Part shown: one piece after another, positions 42,755-52,714 of the stretch
Layout of the letters: each line of letters opens with the position of its first letter
Numbering within the stretch: the first letter of the stretch is position 1
Origin: JAIVGV01 sp032229975
GTDB lineage: Bacteria; Acidobacteriota; Blastocatellia; Pyrinomonadales; Pyrinomonadaceae
DNA length: 64,000 nt
Assembly (NCBI GenBank): GCA_032229975.1
Contig: JAVXVG010000001.1
Span: 1 to 64,000 of the forward strand
Direction of reading: 5' to 3'
Notes under the pieces: generated by a model
What the model was told of the DNA's origin: nothing
What the model saw: the letters and a program-made list of their open reading frames with translations, nothing else
The model's database searches: none
Position numbers and translations under genes: made by a program

Positions 42755-42795
42755 TCAAAATAACGAACAACGGACAGTCTTTAAGGAGAAGAAAC

Positions 42796-44442
<1,647 letters not shown>

Positions 44443-44444
44443 AT

Positions 44445-44575
44445 AAGTCTCGGAATCTCGGAGTCTGGAGTCTTGGAGTCGGTGGTCTGGAGTTCGCGTT
44501 TGAAAGATCAAACTTCGATAGCGAATGTTTGGTCGCGCGACTCTGAGACTTACGACTCCAGACTCATTTCTGGCT
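44445..44575. repeat. word-repeat hairpin after groL
   Basis: AAGTCTCGGAATCTCGGAGTC and further GGAGTC words (44445-44500) face GACTCTGAGACTTACGACTC up to 44575, with an inner GTTTGA/TCAAAC stem. The rest of the 363-bp gap (44576-44805) has a TATGAT box at 44602-44607 that may belong to the clpC-like gene's promoter, and no gene. Confidence 0.75.
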
Positions 44576-44805
44576 CGACGTTTGCTCTTCCGTCCCTGTG
44601 GTATGATGCCGATGTCCTGAAACACAACGGGACTCCACCTCGTGGCATCTAACATGAGCCGAAAAGTCGGCGCGTGTCGCACTTGAAATCAGAGTCGAGG
44701 AAACCAGAGACGAGCCGTTCGGCATTCAGATTTTCGCGTATGTCCGGGCGGCTCTTGCCGCAGCGCTTGAGACGCTGCGCTTTGAGTTAGATCAAGAGGG
44801 TTGAA

Positions 44806-47082
44806 ATGGTTGACTTGGGAACATACAAAGATCGGTTCGGCGAGACCGGACAAAACATCTTCGAGCACGCGATGAGCGAGTCGAAGCGACGCGATCAGAA
44901 CTACGTCGCCGTCGAACACATTCTCCACGCTTTCGTCACGGAAGAAGGAGAGATGTTCGATCAGACGATGCGCGATCTCTCGCTCGACCCCTCAGCCGTG
45001 CGCGCGCAGATCGAGCGACGCCTCGACAACACACGCTTCCAACACGTCGGCAAGGGCCTGCGCATCGCGCCCGACACCATCGAGTTGTTCAAGCGTGCGA
45101 TGGAGCGTGCACGCGCGCAGGGTCGCAAGACCATCGAAGCGACCGATCTCTTCACCGCCCTCTCGCAGGACGGCGGGCTGCTCGAAGGGATGCTCATGCG
45201 CAGCTTCGGCGTCAACTCCGAGTCTCTCACGGAGAACGTCCGCACGCGCGTGCGCACACGCGAACTCGACGACGAAGTGTCGCGCAAGAAGTATGAGCTG
45301 CCGCCGTACCTCAAGCACTTCGGCACGAGCCTGAATCGACTAGCGCGGGCCGACAAGATTCCGCCGACCATCGGGCGCGAGCAAGAGATTCAGCAGATGA
45401 TCGAAATCCTCTGCCACCGCGAGCGCGCCAACTCGCCGATGCTCGTGGGCGAGCCCGGCGTTGGCAAGACCGCCGTGGTCGAAGGGCTGGCGCGCATCAT
45501 CGAGCTTGAGCCGGAGAAAGTCCCGGCCCGCCTTCGCGGTGCGCACATCGTCAGCCTACAGATGGGCGGACTCGTCGCGGGCACGATGCTGCGCGGGATG
45601 TTCGAGGAACGTATCAAAGGCATCATCGACGAGGTGAAGGAGAAGACCAATCTCATCCTCTTCATCGATGAGGCCCACACGATCATCGGCGCGGGCGCGG
45701 CGCTCGGAACTTCGAGCGACGCCGCCAACATGTTCAAGTCGGCCCTCGCACGCGGCGAGATGCGCATGATCGGCGCGACGACTTTGACGGAGTACAAGGA
45801 GTACATCGCCGATGATGAAGCATTAGCGCGCCGCTTCCGTCTGGTGAAAGTTGACGAGCCGACGCTGAGCGAGACGCGCGAGATTCTCTTGGGCCTGCGC
45901 CCGCGCCTTGAGCGCAACTACTCGGTGACGATCTCGGACGACGCGATCAATACGGCTCTGGAGATGGCCCCGAAGTACATCAGAAATCTTCACCTGCCCG
46001 ACAAGGCTATCGGCTGGTTGGACACGGCGGCGGTCAAAGTCGAGATCAACGAGCCGCAGAACATGATCGTGCGAGCCGAACATATCATCGACGTGATCTC
46101 GCAGGAGTCGCGCATCCCGCGCGATATGATCTCGCGCGATACGAACGACCGCTTCTCCAACATGGAGGACGATCTCGGCGGGCGCGTCATCGGGCAGAAG
46201 GAAGCGACCAAAGCGGTCGCGCAACGCTTGCGACTCAACAAGGGGCCCCTTAAGGAGTCGCACTATAAGCCTGACGGCGTGCTGCTCTTCTTGGGCCCGA
46301 CTGGAGTCGGCAAGACCGAGCTGGCGAAGGCTGTCGCCGAGTTCATGTTCGGCGACGAAGAGAAGATGGTGCGCATCGACATGTCGGAGTATCAGGAAGG
46401 ATCAATCGGCATCGAGAAGCTGATCGGAATGCCACGCGGCATCGTTGGCAGCGAGCGCGGCGGAATCTTGACCGAGCGACTTCGCGAGAACCCTTACACG
46501 GTTCTTCTGCTCGATGAAGTGGAGAAGGCTTCGCCGTCTCTGATGAATCTCTTCCTGCAAGGCTTCGACGAGGGCTGGCTCACAGATGGTCGCGGCAAGA
46601 AGGTTTATCTCTCGGACGCGATTGTGATCATGACCTCGAACCTCGGCTCGGAGAACTTCAAGAAGTATGAGAAGCCTTTGGGGTTCGGCACGAAGACGCT
46701 GGGCGACGTGAAGGCTGTGAAGAACGAAGTGATGAAGGCCGCCGAGCAACGTTTCTCGCCGGAGTTTCGCAATCGTATCGACGAGATCATCGTCTTCTCG
46801 CCCTTGACGATGGACGAGGTCAAGCAGATCGCGCAGTTATATCTCGGCAGACTGCGTCGCCAGATGGAGACGCAAGGCAAGACCTTGACGATCAGCGAGC
46901 GGGCCCTCGATGCGCTGACCGAGAAGGGCTTTAGCCCTGCATACGGCGCGCGCTTTCTCAAGCGACACATCGACGAGAAGGTGAAGCTGCCGATCACGGC
47001 GATGTGGAAGACCGCGACGCAGTTCGCTGTGGACTTCGACAGCGAGATCACCATCAAGACCGACACGCCGAGCCTCAACTAG
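44806..47082 (+). CDS. ClpC/ClpA-like AAA+ unfoldase, short middle domain
   Basis: A 758-residue two-ring Hsp100. The Clp N-domain (GQNIFEHAMSESKRRDQNYV) is followed by Walker A motifs GEPGVGKT (215-222) and GPTGVGKT (497-504) and Walker B motifs LFIDEAH and LLLDEVEKA. It lacks the long ClpB coiled coil and has no UVR region. An LGF tripeptide (625-627, in EKPLGFGTKT) lies where ClpA/C/X carry the ClpP-binding loop, so it likely feeds substrates to ClpP. The class is nearer ClpA/ClpC than ClpB. It closes the heat-shock island and has its own terminator. Confidence 0.9.
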   Translation: MVDLGTYKDRFGETGQNIFEHAMSESKRRDQNYVAVEHILHAFVTEEGEMFDQTMRDLSLDPSAVRAQIERRLDNTRFQHVGKGLRIAPDTIELFKRAMERARAQGRKTIEATDLFTALSQDGGLLEGMLMRSFGVNSESLTENVRTRVRTRELDDEVSRKKYELPPYLKHFGTSLNRLARADKIPPTIGREQEIQQMIEILCHRERANSPMLVGEPGVGKTAVVEGLARIIELEPEKVPARLRGAHIVSLQMGGLVAGTMLRGMFEERIKGIIDEVKEKTNLILFIDEAHTIIGAGAALGTSSDAANMFKSALARGEMRMIGATTLTEYKEYIADDEALARRFRLVKVDEPTLSETREILLGLRPRLERNYSVTISDDAINTALEMAPKYIRNLHLPDKAIGWLDTAAVKVEINEPQNMIVRAEHIIDVISQESRIPRDMISRDTNDRFSNMEDDLGGRVIGQKEATKAVAQRLRLNKGPLKESHYKPDGVLLFLGPTGVGKTELAKAVAEFMFGDEEKMVRIDMSEYQEGSIGIEKLIGMPRGIVGSERGGILTERLRENPYTVLLLDEVEKASPSLMNLFLQGFDEGWLTDGRGKKVYLSDAIVIMTSNLGSENFKKYEKPLGFGTKTLGDVKAVKNEVMKAAEQRFSPEFRNRIDEIIVFSPLTMDEVKQIAQLYLGRLRRQMETQGKTLTISERALDALTEKGFSPAYGARFLKRHIDEKVKLPITAMWKTATQFAVDFDSEITIKTDTPSLN

Positions 47083-47119
47083 AAGGACGGCGCGCAACTC
47101 AGAGGCGGCCTCGCGAATC

Positions 47120-47164
47120 AAAAGGGTTTCAACGACTTTGATGAAGTTCGTTGAGACCCTTTTT
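47120..47164 (+). terminator. Rho-independent terminator of the clpC-like gene
   Basis: AAAGGGTTTCAACGA (47121-47135) pairs with TCGTTGAGACCCTTT (47148-47162) with one G-T wobble, followed by more T. It lies 38 bp after the stop. Confidence 0.8.
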
Positions 47165-47213
47165 CTCGCCTGATCTATTGAGCATTGAAATGCTACTCGA
47201 ACAGAGAATAATC

Positions 47214-48095
47214 ATGGGCCTTAAAACTTTTCCTCCCGCTTCCTTCGTGCGACTGTGCCTGCTCTTGATCGTCGCGCTCAGCCTCTGCGTCGCGGCGTCG
47301 GCGCAGACTCCGCCAGCGAGCAGCGCGCAGAAGTCAGTAGCACCTATGAGTGTGCCCGCCGCGCCGACGGTTGATCCGAAAGCCGAAGACATACTGCGAC
47401 GCGCGGTCGCCGCGCTCGGCGGGGGCGCATACACCTCCGTCAAGTCGGTCGTCGGTCGCGGCTTCTTCTCAAACATCGTGGGCGGTGTGGCCGTGCCGCC
47501 GCAGACCTTCGTCGATTACCTCATCTATCCCGACCGCGAGCGCACGGATTTTCGCTCGTCCGGCGTCCACGACATTCAGACGAACATCGGCGCAGACAAG
47601 GGCTGGGTCTTCGACGGCATGACCAAGACGATCTCGGATATGAAGCCCGAACAGATCGAGAGCTTCCGCGTGACGCTTCGCACGAGCTTCGACAATCTGC
47701 TGCGCGGCGAATGGCGCAAGGAGGGCGCAACGCTCACCTACGCCGGCCGGCGCGAGGCCGGACTCGCGCGCCGCAACGAAGCTGTGCGCGTCACCTACCC
47801 CGACGGCTTCACCGCCGACTTCGAGTTTGCCGCGCGCGAGGGCCTGCCCGCGAAGGTTAGTTACAAGCGGAAGATCAAGGTGTTGAAGGAAGGCATCGAA
47901 GAGGAGAAGGAAGTGACCGAAGAGGATCGCATCGAACGCTACCTCGCCTTCGGCGGCGTGCAAGTTCCTTACACCATCGATCACTACCGCGACGGCGACA
48001 AGACCTCGCGCATCAACTACGACTCGGTCGAGTTCAACCCGACGATCCCCGACGCGCTCTTCGCCAAGCCCACGAACGTTAAGTTGATCAAGTGA
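47214..48095 (+). CDS. exported LolA/outer-membrane lipoprotein-sorting-like protein
   Basis: 293 residues from ATG 47214, beginning a signal peptide (FVRLCLLLIVALSLCVAASAQ); an ATG 24 bases upstream is possible. The mature part is a half-barrel-like protein (KAEDILRRAVAALGG, GWVFDGMTKTISDMKP, LYTYAGRR-like strands, FDFEF, PYTIDHYRDGDKTSRINYDSVEF). It ends with NPTIPDALFAKP, a pattern shared with outer-membrane lipoprotein-sorting proteins. A periplasmic lipid or lipoprotein carrier role is suggested by fold only. It is flanked by two strong terminators, so it forms its own unit. Confidence 0.75.
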   Translation: MGLKTFPPASFVRLCLLLIVALSLCVAASAQTPPASSAQKSVAPMSVPAAPTVDPKAEDILRRAVAALGGGAYTSVKSVVGRGFFSNIVGGVAVPPQTFVDYLIYPDRERTDFRSSGVHDIQTNIGADKGWVFDGMTKTISDMKPEQIESFRVTLRTSFDNLLRGEWRKEGATLTYAGRREAGLARRNEAVRVTYPDGFTADFEFAAREGLPAKVSYKRKIKVLKEGIEEEKEVTEEDRIERYLAFGGVQVPYTIDHYRDGDKTSRINYDSVEFNPTIPDALFAKPTNVKLIK

Positions 48096-48126
48096 GTGCG
48101 ACGAGATCGAAGTCGATTTAACAAAA

Positions 48127-48164
48127 CAGGCTCGCGTCCTCTCAGACGCGAGCCTGCTCTTTTT
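48127..48164 (+). terminator. Rho-independent terminator of the LolA-like gene
   Basis: CAGGCTCGCGTC pairs perfectly with GACGCGAGCCTG around a six-base loop, followed by CTCTTTTT. Confidence 0.92.
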
Positions 48165-48211
48165 GCATGCGACGGGTGCTCGTTCATTTGCACGCGACGA
48201 GTGTTCGTTCA
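48163..48211. repeat. two-copy 25-bp tandem repeat
   Basis: TTGCATGCGACGGGTGCTCG-type units occur twice in tandem (48163-48186 and 48188-48211) with three substitutions between them. They lie between the terminator and the end of the convergent glycosyltransferase gene. Confidence 0.7.
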
Positions 48212-48220
48212 AACGCGCGC

Positions 48221-49393
48221 CTAAATTTTTCTCGCCGTCACTTCCTCCGCAACTTCCGCAGGGCCCTCCGCCGCGAACTGCTCCGCGTGCGGCTTGGGCA
48301 GTCCGGCCATGCGCGCGAACAGATTCTCATAGCGATCTACGACGCGTTCCCAGTCGTAGTAGGCGCGGACGCGATCCTGCGCGCGCTGTCGATAGACGTT
48401 GACGATTGCGCCGTCGCTCAAGACGCGGCGCAGTTTCGCTTCGAGATCGATAGCGTCATCGTAAGGGATGCCCGCGTCGCCGACGACTTCGACATTCTCC
48501 GGCGTGGCAAGCGTCAAGACGCAGTTGCCATAGCCCATCGCTTCGAGGAGGGCCGGATGCGTGCCGCCAACCTCGGTCGCGTGAATGTAGCAGTAGGCGT
48601 TCTGTTGAAGCGCGCGATAGGCGTCGCCGAAGACGAAACTTGTAAAGACGATGCGCGGATCGCGCGCCGCGCTGCGACGCAAGGATTCAATGTACTCGTG
48701 CGCGTAAGGGGCGTCGCCGACAATGACGAGCTTGTGCGGCGTCCGCACGCGCTTGAACGCCTCGATGACGAGGTGCGCGTTGTTTTCAGGTTCGAGCCGC
48801 GAGACGTAGAGCACGTAGCGATTCGGCTCAAGTCCCCAGCGACGCACGGCGAGGCGGTCGTGCGTGCGCGAGACTTCCGCGCCGTAGGCGATCATCGTCG
48901 TCGGATGATTGTAGCGCGCGAGGTAATACTCTTGAATCACGCGTGCGTCCGTCACGGTCTCGTTCGGCAGCGTAGTCGAGAGTTTTTCGGCGATGATGTA
49001 GTAGCGACGCGCGAGCCAGTTCCACTTCTTGCGCTTGTGTTCGAGTCCATCGACGTTGATAGCCACGGGCGTTCCGGCCAGACGCAGGAGCGGCGCAAAC
49101 GGCGCGTTCGCCGCGTTGCAGATGAGCGCGGCGTCGTAAGACTGGCCCGTCGCGTGCAAGGCTGAGACGAAGGTGTGGATGACGGTATCGAAATACTTGT
49201 GACGGATCGTGGGCAGGACTTTCAAGTGCACGCCACGGTATTCGAGCTGGCGCGGCGAGACGTAGTGCGTGCGGCAATAGACGGTGACGTGATGGCCGCG
49301 CGCGACGAGGCGGGTCGAAAGCTGCTCGGCGAAAGTCTCGAAGCCGCCGTAGCTGGCGGGCACTCCCCGCGTCCCCAAGATGGCTATTCGCAT
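48221..49393 (-). CDS. family 4 glycosyltransferase with DUF1972-type N-terminus
   Basis: A 390-residue GT-B glycosyltransferase. It opens RIAILGTRGVPASYGGFETF, the DUF1972/rhamnosyltransferase-like signature. A donor-binding C-terminal domain follows (YVLYVSRLEPENNAHLVIEAF, VGGTHPALLEAMGYGNCVL). It probably adds a sugar to a lipid-linked polysaccharide precursor on the cytoplasmic face. ATG 49393 is preferred to the TTG codon before it. The next gene upstream is another GT4, separated by a TTACAAG-word hairpin, so they may act in sequence. Confidence 0.9.
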   Translation of the reverse strand: MRIAILGTRGVPASYGGFETFAEQLSTRLVARGHHVTVYCRTHYVSPRQLEYRGVHLKVLPTIRHKYFDTVIHTFVSALHATGQSYDAALICNAANAPFAPLLRLAGTPVAINVDGLEHKRKKWNWLARRYYIIAEKLSTTLPNETVTDARVIQEYYLARYNHPTTMIAYGAEVSRTHDRLAVRRWGLEPNRYVLYVSRLEPENNAHLVIEAFKRVRTPHKLVIVGDAPYAHEYIESLRRSAARDPRIVFTSFVFGDAYRALQQNAYCYIHATEVGGTHPALLEAMGYGNCVLTLATPENVEVVGDAGIPYDDAIDLEAKLRRVLSDGAIVNVYRQRAQDRVRAYYDWERVVDRYENLFARMAGLPKPHAEQFAAEGPAEVAEEVTARKI

Positions 49394-49400
49394 CAAGCTC

Positions 49401-49483
49401 AGTTACAAGTCGCATGTTATAAGTTACAAGAAAAGACCACTCATCTATTCTTACTTGCAACTTGTTACTTGTTACTTGTAACT
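49401..49483. repeat. word-repeat hairpin between the two glycosyltransferase genes
   Basis: AGTTACAAGT and TAAGTTACAAG on the left face ACTTGTTACTTGTTACTTG on the right. The right arm contains the stop codon and last few codons (VTSNK) of the upstream glycosyltransferase. Its outer end is within 8 bp of the next gene's start. Confidence 0.8.
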
Positions 49484-50601
49484 CCTCCTATGGCTCGTCT
49501 GTAAACTTCAAGGGTCAGGCGTGCGGTCTCGCGCCAGTCGAATTGCTTGGCGCGTGCGAGCCCGCGTTCGCTCAAAACCGCTCGCAAAGTTTTGTCGTCA
49601 ATGAGTCGCGCGATTGCGGCGGCTATCGCATCAGTGTCGAACGGATCGACGAGGAGGCCCGCGTCGCCGACGACTTCCGGCAAACTCGTCCGGTCGCCCG
49701 CGACGACCGCCGTGCCGCAGCGCATCGCTTCGAGCGGGGGCAGCCCGAAGCCCTCGAAGTACGAGGGGTAAACGAAACAGAGCGCGCCGGAATAGAGCGC
49801 GGGCAGATCGTGTTCCGGCACGTAGCCCGTGAACTTCACGGCGTCGGCGACGCCGCACTCTTCGACCGCCCGCAACGTTTCTTCATAGAGCCAAGCCATT
49901 TTGCCGACGACGAGTAGTCGCGGCAGCTTATCGCGCTCACGGCTGCGGCGCAAGTCCGCGTATGCGCGGAAGAGTCGCGCCAGATTCTTGCGCGGCTGGA
50001 TCGATCCGACGGCGAGAATGTAGTCGCCTTCGATGCCGTAAACGTGTCTAACGCGTCGCAATTCTTCTGCGTCGGCGACGTGATGAAAGTGCGGCGCGGC
50101 GGCGAGCGGCACAACGCTCGTGCGCGACTCGGCGATGTTGTAAGTCTCGATGATGTCGCGCCGCGTGAACTCGGAAGAGGCGATGACGTGCGCCGCCGCG
50201 CGTGCCGTGCGACGCACCGTGAAGCGCAACTGCGCGCGACTGCGCCGCTTGAATGTTGAAGGCAGGTGCTCGAAAGATAGATCGTGAATGGTCGCGACGA
50301 CGGGGCACGGCGCGAATGGCGGCGCGGTGTATTGCACGTGCAGGAGATCGACGGGCCGTCGGCGCAACTCGGCCGAGAGCGTCAACGGCACGCGCAAGAG
50401 TGGCGTGTGCGGCAGCGTGCGACGCACGGAGAAGTTCGACCAGCGATCTTGAAAACGCTCGACCGCCGAGAGCTTCGTCACGTAGAGCGTGTAACGATTC
50501 TCCGTGTCGATCTCCGCGAGAGCTTCGATGAGATTCGCCGCGTAGGTCTCATTGCCCGCGAGCCCCGTCCCGACCGAGTGCGCGTCAATCGCGATGTGCA
50601 A
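49465..50601 (-). CDS. family 4 glycosyltransferase
   Basis: A 378-residue GT-B enzyme: MHIAIDAHSVGTGLAGNETY at the N-terminus, then ILAVGSIQPRKNLARLFRAY, KFTGYVPEHDLPALYSGA and FVYPSYFEGFGLPPLEAMRC with the family's E-x7-E motif. It probably acts in capsule, O-antigen or exopolysaccharide assembly. The last residues come from the TTACAAG word repeat. Its start is 23 bp after the rnhB stop, so it may be the distal part of the ffh-rnhB transcript. Confidence 0.92.
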   Translation of the reverse strand: MHIAIDAHSVGTGLAGNETYAANLIEALAEIDTENRYTLYVTKLSAVERFQDRWSNFSVRRTLPHTPLLRVPLTLSAELRRRPVDLLHVQYTAPPFAPCPVVATIHDLSFEHLPSTFKRRSRAQLRFTVRRTARAAAHVIASSEFTRRDIIETYNIAESRTSVVPLAAAPHFHHVADAEELRRVRHVYGIEGDYILAVGSIQPRKNLARLFRAYADLRRSRERDKLPRLLVVGKMAWLYEETLRAVEECGVADAVKFTGYVPEHDLPALYSGALCFVYPSYFEGFGLPPLEAMRCGTAVVAGDRTSLPEVVGDAGLLVDPFDTDAIAAAIARLIDDKTLRAVLSERGLARAKQFDWRETARLTLEVYRRAIGGVTSNK

Positions 50602-50624
50602 ATTTGACTCTCCCGGTTCAGACT

Positions 50625-51374
50625 TTAACGATCCGTCGCATCGTCACCCGTCACTTCGCGCCGCGCTTCAACACTCTCGGCGGTTAATTCCGATTCGATC
50701 TCTTCGAGTATTACGCCGCGAAAGGATCGACGATGAATCGCGCACGCGCCGTGCTCGCGGAGCGCAGCCCAGTGCTCGCGCGTGCCGTAGCCGACGTGGC
50801 GTGCGAAGCCGTAATGTGGATATTCGAGATCGTATTCGCGCATGAGCGCGTCGCGATATGTTTTGGCGATGACAGAGGCGGCGGCGATTGAGGCGCAGCA
50901 GGCGTCGCCGCCGATGATGGCCCGTTGCGGGAGCGCGACCTCGCGCAGTTGCAGCGCGTCAATCAACAGGTACTCGGCAGGGTGGCAGAGTTTGTGAAGC
51001 GCCTGCATCATCGCACCTCGCGTGGCGATGAGGATGTTCGTGCGGTCGATCTCTTCGTGAGAGATGAGACCGACGGCGTAACAGACCGCAGAAGTTTTCA
51101 ACTCTTCAGCGATGCGCTCGCGTTGCAGGCGCGTCAGTTTTTTGGAGTCGTTGAGACCGGCAGGAAGCGGAAGGGCCGGATCGAGCACGACTGCTGCGGC
51201 GACGACCGGCCCCGCGAGCGCGCCGCGACCGACTTCATCAAGCCCCGCAATTAGTCGATACCCTTCGGCGCGCGCGGCCTCCTCGAAGAGCGTGCCGACT
51301 TTAGCGGGACGAGGGATGAGAGATGAGGGATGAGATTTCGGTCGCCCGGAGACACGAGGCTTTTTCTCATTCAT
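50625..51374 (-). CDS. rnhB: ribonuclease HII
   Basis: Removes ribonucleotides from DNA-RNA hybrids. The 249-residue protein has RLIAGLDEVGRGALAGPVVA (Asp46, Glu47), LLIDALQL and GDACCASIAAASVIAKTYRD, giving the DEDD metal site. The normal fold begins near residue 28; the first 27 residues are an extension, and SHPSSLIPRP in it is encoded by GGGATGA-word repeats read in reverse. No alternative start lies between the repeat and the fold. It is downstream of rplS, whose stop lies in the same hairpin. Confidence 0.95.
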   Translation of the reverse strand: MNEKKPRVSGRPKSHPSSLIPRPAKVGTLFEEAARAEGYRLIAGLDEVGRGALAGPVVAAAVVLDPALPLPAGLNDSKKLTRLQRERIAEELKTSAVCYAVGLISHEEIDRTNILIATRGAMMQALHKLCHPAEYLLIDALQLREVALPQRAIIGGDACCASIAAASVIAKTYRDALMREYDLEYPHYGFARHVGYGTREHWAALREHGACAIHRRSFRGVILEEIESELTAESVEARREVTGDDATDR

Positions 51375-51399
51375 CCCTCATCCCTCCGCCTTCATCCCT
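51306..51399. repeat. word-repeat hairpin shared by rplS 3' end and rnhB 5' end
   Basis: GAGGGATGAGAGATGAGGGAT on the left faces TCATTCATCCCTCATCCCTC and TTCATCCC on the right. The rnhB start codon (51372-51374) lies in the right arm and its early codons in the left. The rplS stop TGA (complement of 51392-51394) is one of the word's own TGA triplets. Confidence 0.8.
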
Positions 51400-51790
51400 T
51401 CTTTGATGCCGACGCGCTCTGCGCCTGAGCAGTCGTCGTCTGTCGCGTGTCGCGCTCGCGGATGCGCGCGGCTTTACCGCGCAGGTCGCGCAGGTAGTAG
51501 AGCTTCGCGCGTCGCACGCGTCCGTGCTTGACGACTTCGATCTGCTGCACGATGGTCGCGTGCAGAGGGAAGATGCGCTCGACGCCGACGCCGAAGCTCG
51601 TCTTCCTGACAGTGATCGACTCTCTTACGCCGCCGCCCTTGCGACCGATGACGAGCCCCTCGAAAATCTGGATGCGCTCTTTCGTCTCCGACTCTTTGAT
51701 CCTCACGTGCACGCGCACCGTGTCGCCCGGCTCGATCACCGGCAACTCTCTCGTCGTCTGCGTCTTCTCAACTGCGTCTAAACGGTTCAT
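51392..51790 (-). CDS. rplS: 50S ribosomal protein L19
   Basis: A 132-residue ribosomal protein at the 30S-50S interface. MNRLDAVEKTQ, PGDTVRVHVRIKESETKERIQ, FEGLVIGRKGGGVRESITVR and VVKHGRVRRAKLYYLRDLRG are canonical. The C-terminal 20 residues are a Gln/Ala/Ser-rich tail ending KKG, longer than typical. It belongs to the rpsP-rimM-trmD-rplS operon and shares a hairpin with rnhB. Confidence 0.97.
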   Translation of the reverse strand: MNRLDAVEKTQTTRELPVIEPGDTVRVHVRIKESETKERIQIFEGLVIGRKGGGVRESITVRKTSFGVGVERIFPLHATIVQQIEVVKHGRVRRAKLYYLRDLRGKAARIRERDTRQTTTAQAQSASASKKG

Positions 51791-51806
51791 GGTTTCAACT
51801 CCAAGT

Positions 51807-51887
51807 TAGCATTCAGTAATCAGCAGTCAGCGTCCAGCCGTCGAGTCATTCAAAACTGAATGCCGATGGCTGATGGCCGAATGCCTA
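51807..51887. repeat. word-repeat hairpin between trmD and rplS
   Basis: AGCATTCAGTAATCAGCAGTC on the left faces GATGGCTGATGGCCGAATGC on the right. It starts about 16 bp upstream of rplS and ends at the trmD stop. The CATTCAGNAATCAGC word also builds the hairpin at 53870-53926. Confidence 0.75.
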
Positions 51888-52631
51888 TTTATCAATCTCT
51901 TCAAGCCACGCGCGCTCTTCTTCTGTGAGCGTGGCGCGTTCCAACAGGTCGGGCCGGTTGCGTCTGGTCTTCAAGAGCGCGGCTCGCCTGCGCCAGCGCG
52001 CGATCTCCGCGTGATGGCCGCCGAGTAAAACTTCCGGCACGGCGCGACCGCGAAACTCAGGCGGTCGCGTGTAGTGCGGGAAGTCCAACAGGCCTTCTGA
52101 GAACGACTCGTTGATCGCAGAGGTCTCGCTCCCCAACGCGCCCGGTATCAATCTCACGACCGCATCGACGACGACCGCCGCCGCAGGCTCGCCGCCTGAG
52201 AGCACGTAGTCGCCGATGGAGACCTCATCCGTTGCAAGCAACTCGGCGACGCGCTCGTCCACGCCTTCGTAGCGACCGCAGATGAGAACCAACTGCTCGC
52301 ACGTCGCGAACTCCGCCGCGCATCTTTGATCGAAGACGCGACCTTGCGGCGAGAGCAGCACGACGCGCTTTAACGTGCCCGCGAGTTCGCTCGCGTCCTT
52401 TGCGCCTGTCAAAGATTCGACTGCCGCGAAGAGCGGTTCGGGCTTCAAGACCATCCCGTCGCCGCCGCCAAACGGCCTGTCATCGACGATGCGATGCTTA
52501 TCGCTAGTCCAACGCCGCAGGTCGTGCGCTTCGATCTCTACCAACTTCGCCGCACGCGCGCGCCGCACGATCCCGTAGTCGAACGCCGCGCCAAAGTAGT
52601 CCGGGAAGATCGTGATGATGTCAAAACGCAT
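51885..52631 (-). CDS. trmD: tRNA (guanine(37)-N1)-methyltransferase
   Basis: A SPOUT enzyme that methylates G37 of tRNAs and prevents frameshifting. In 248 residues: MRFDIITIFPDYFGAAFDYG, DDRPFGGGDGMVLKPEP, the AdoMet-binding LICGRYEGVDERVAE and SIGDYVLSGGEPAAAVVVDA, and ERATLTEEERAWL at the end. It starts directly after the AATCGTGA-word hairpin with no recognisable ribosome site, so translation may depend on coupling or on the hairpin itself. Confidence 0.98.
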   Translation of the reverse strand: MRFDIITIFPDYFGAAFDYGIVRRARAAKLVEIEAHDLRRWTSDKHRIVDDRPFGGGDGMVLKPEPLFAAVESLTGAKDASELAGTLKRVVLLSPQGRVFDQRCAAEFATCEQLVLICGRYEGVDERVAELLATDEVSIGDYVLSGGEPAAAVVVDAVVRLIPGALGSETSAINESFSEGLLDFPHYTRPPEFRGRAVPEVLLGGHHAEIARWRRRAALLKTRRNRPDLLERATLTEEERAWLEEIDK

Positions 52632-52632
52632 G

Positions 52633-52714
52633 ACTCGTAAATCGTGAAGGGTAAATCGTAAATCGTGTGAAGAGCGTTTGACGATTCACGATTTACAATT
52701 AACGATTCACAATT
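52633..52714. repeat. word-repeat hairpin between rimM and trmD
   Basis: Three CGTAAATCGT/GTAAATCGT words on the left face CGATTCACGATTTACAATT and ACGATTCAC on the right. The rimM stop (complement of 52707-52709) is one of the word's TGA triplets, and the left arm ends one base from the trmD start codon. Confidence 0.8.
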
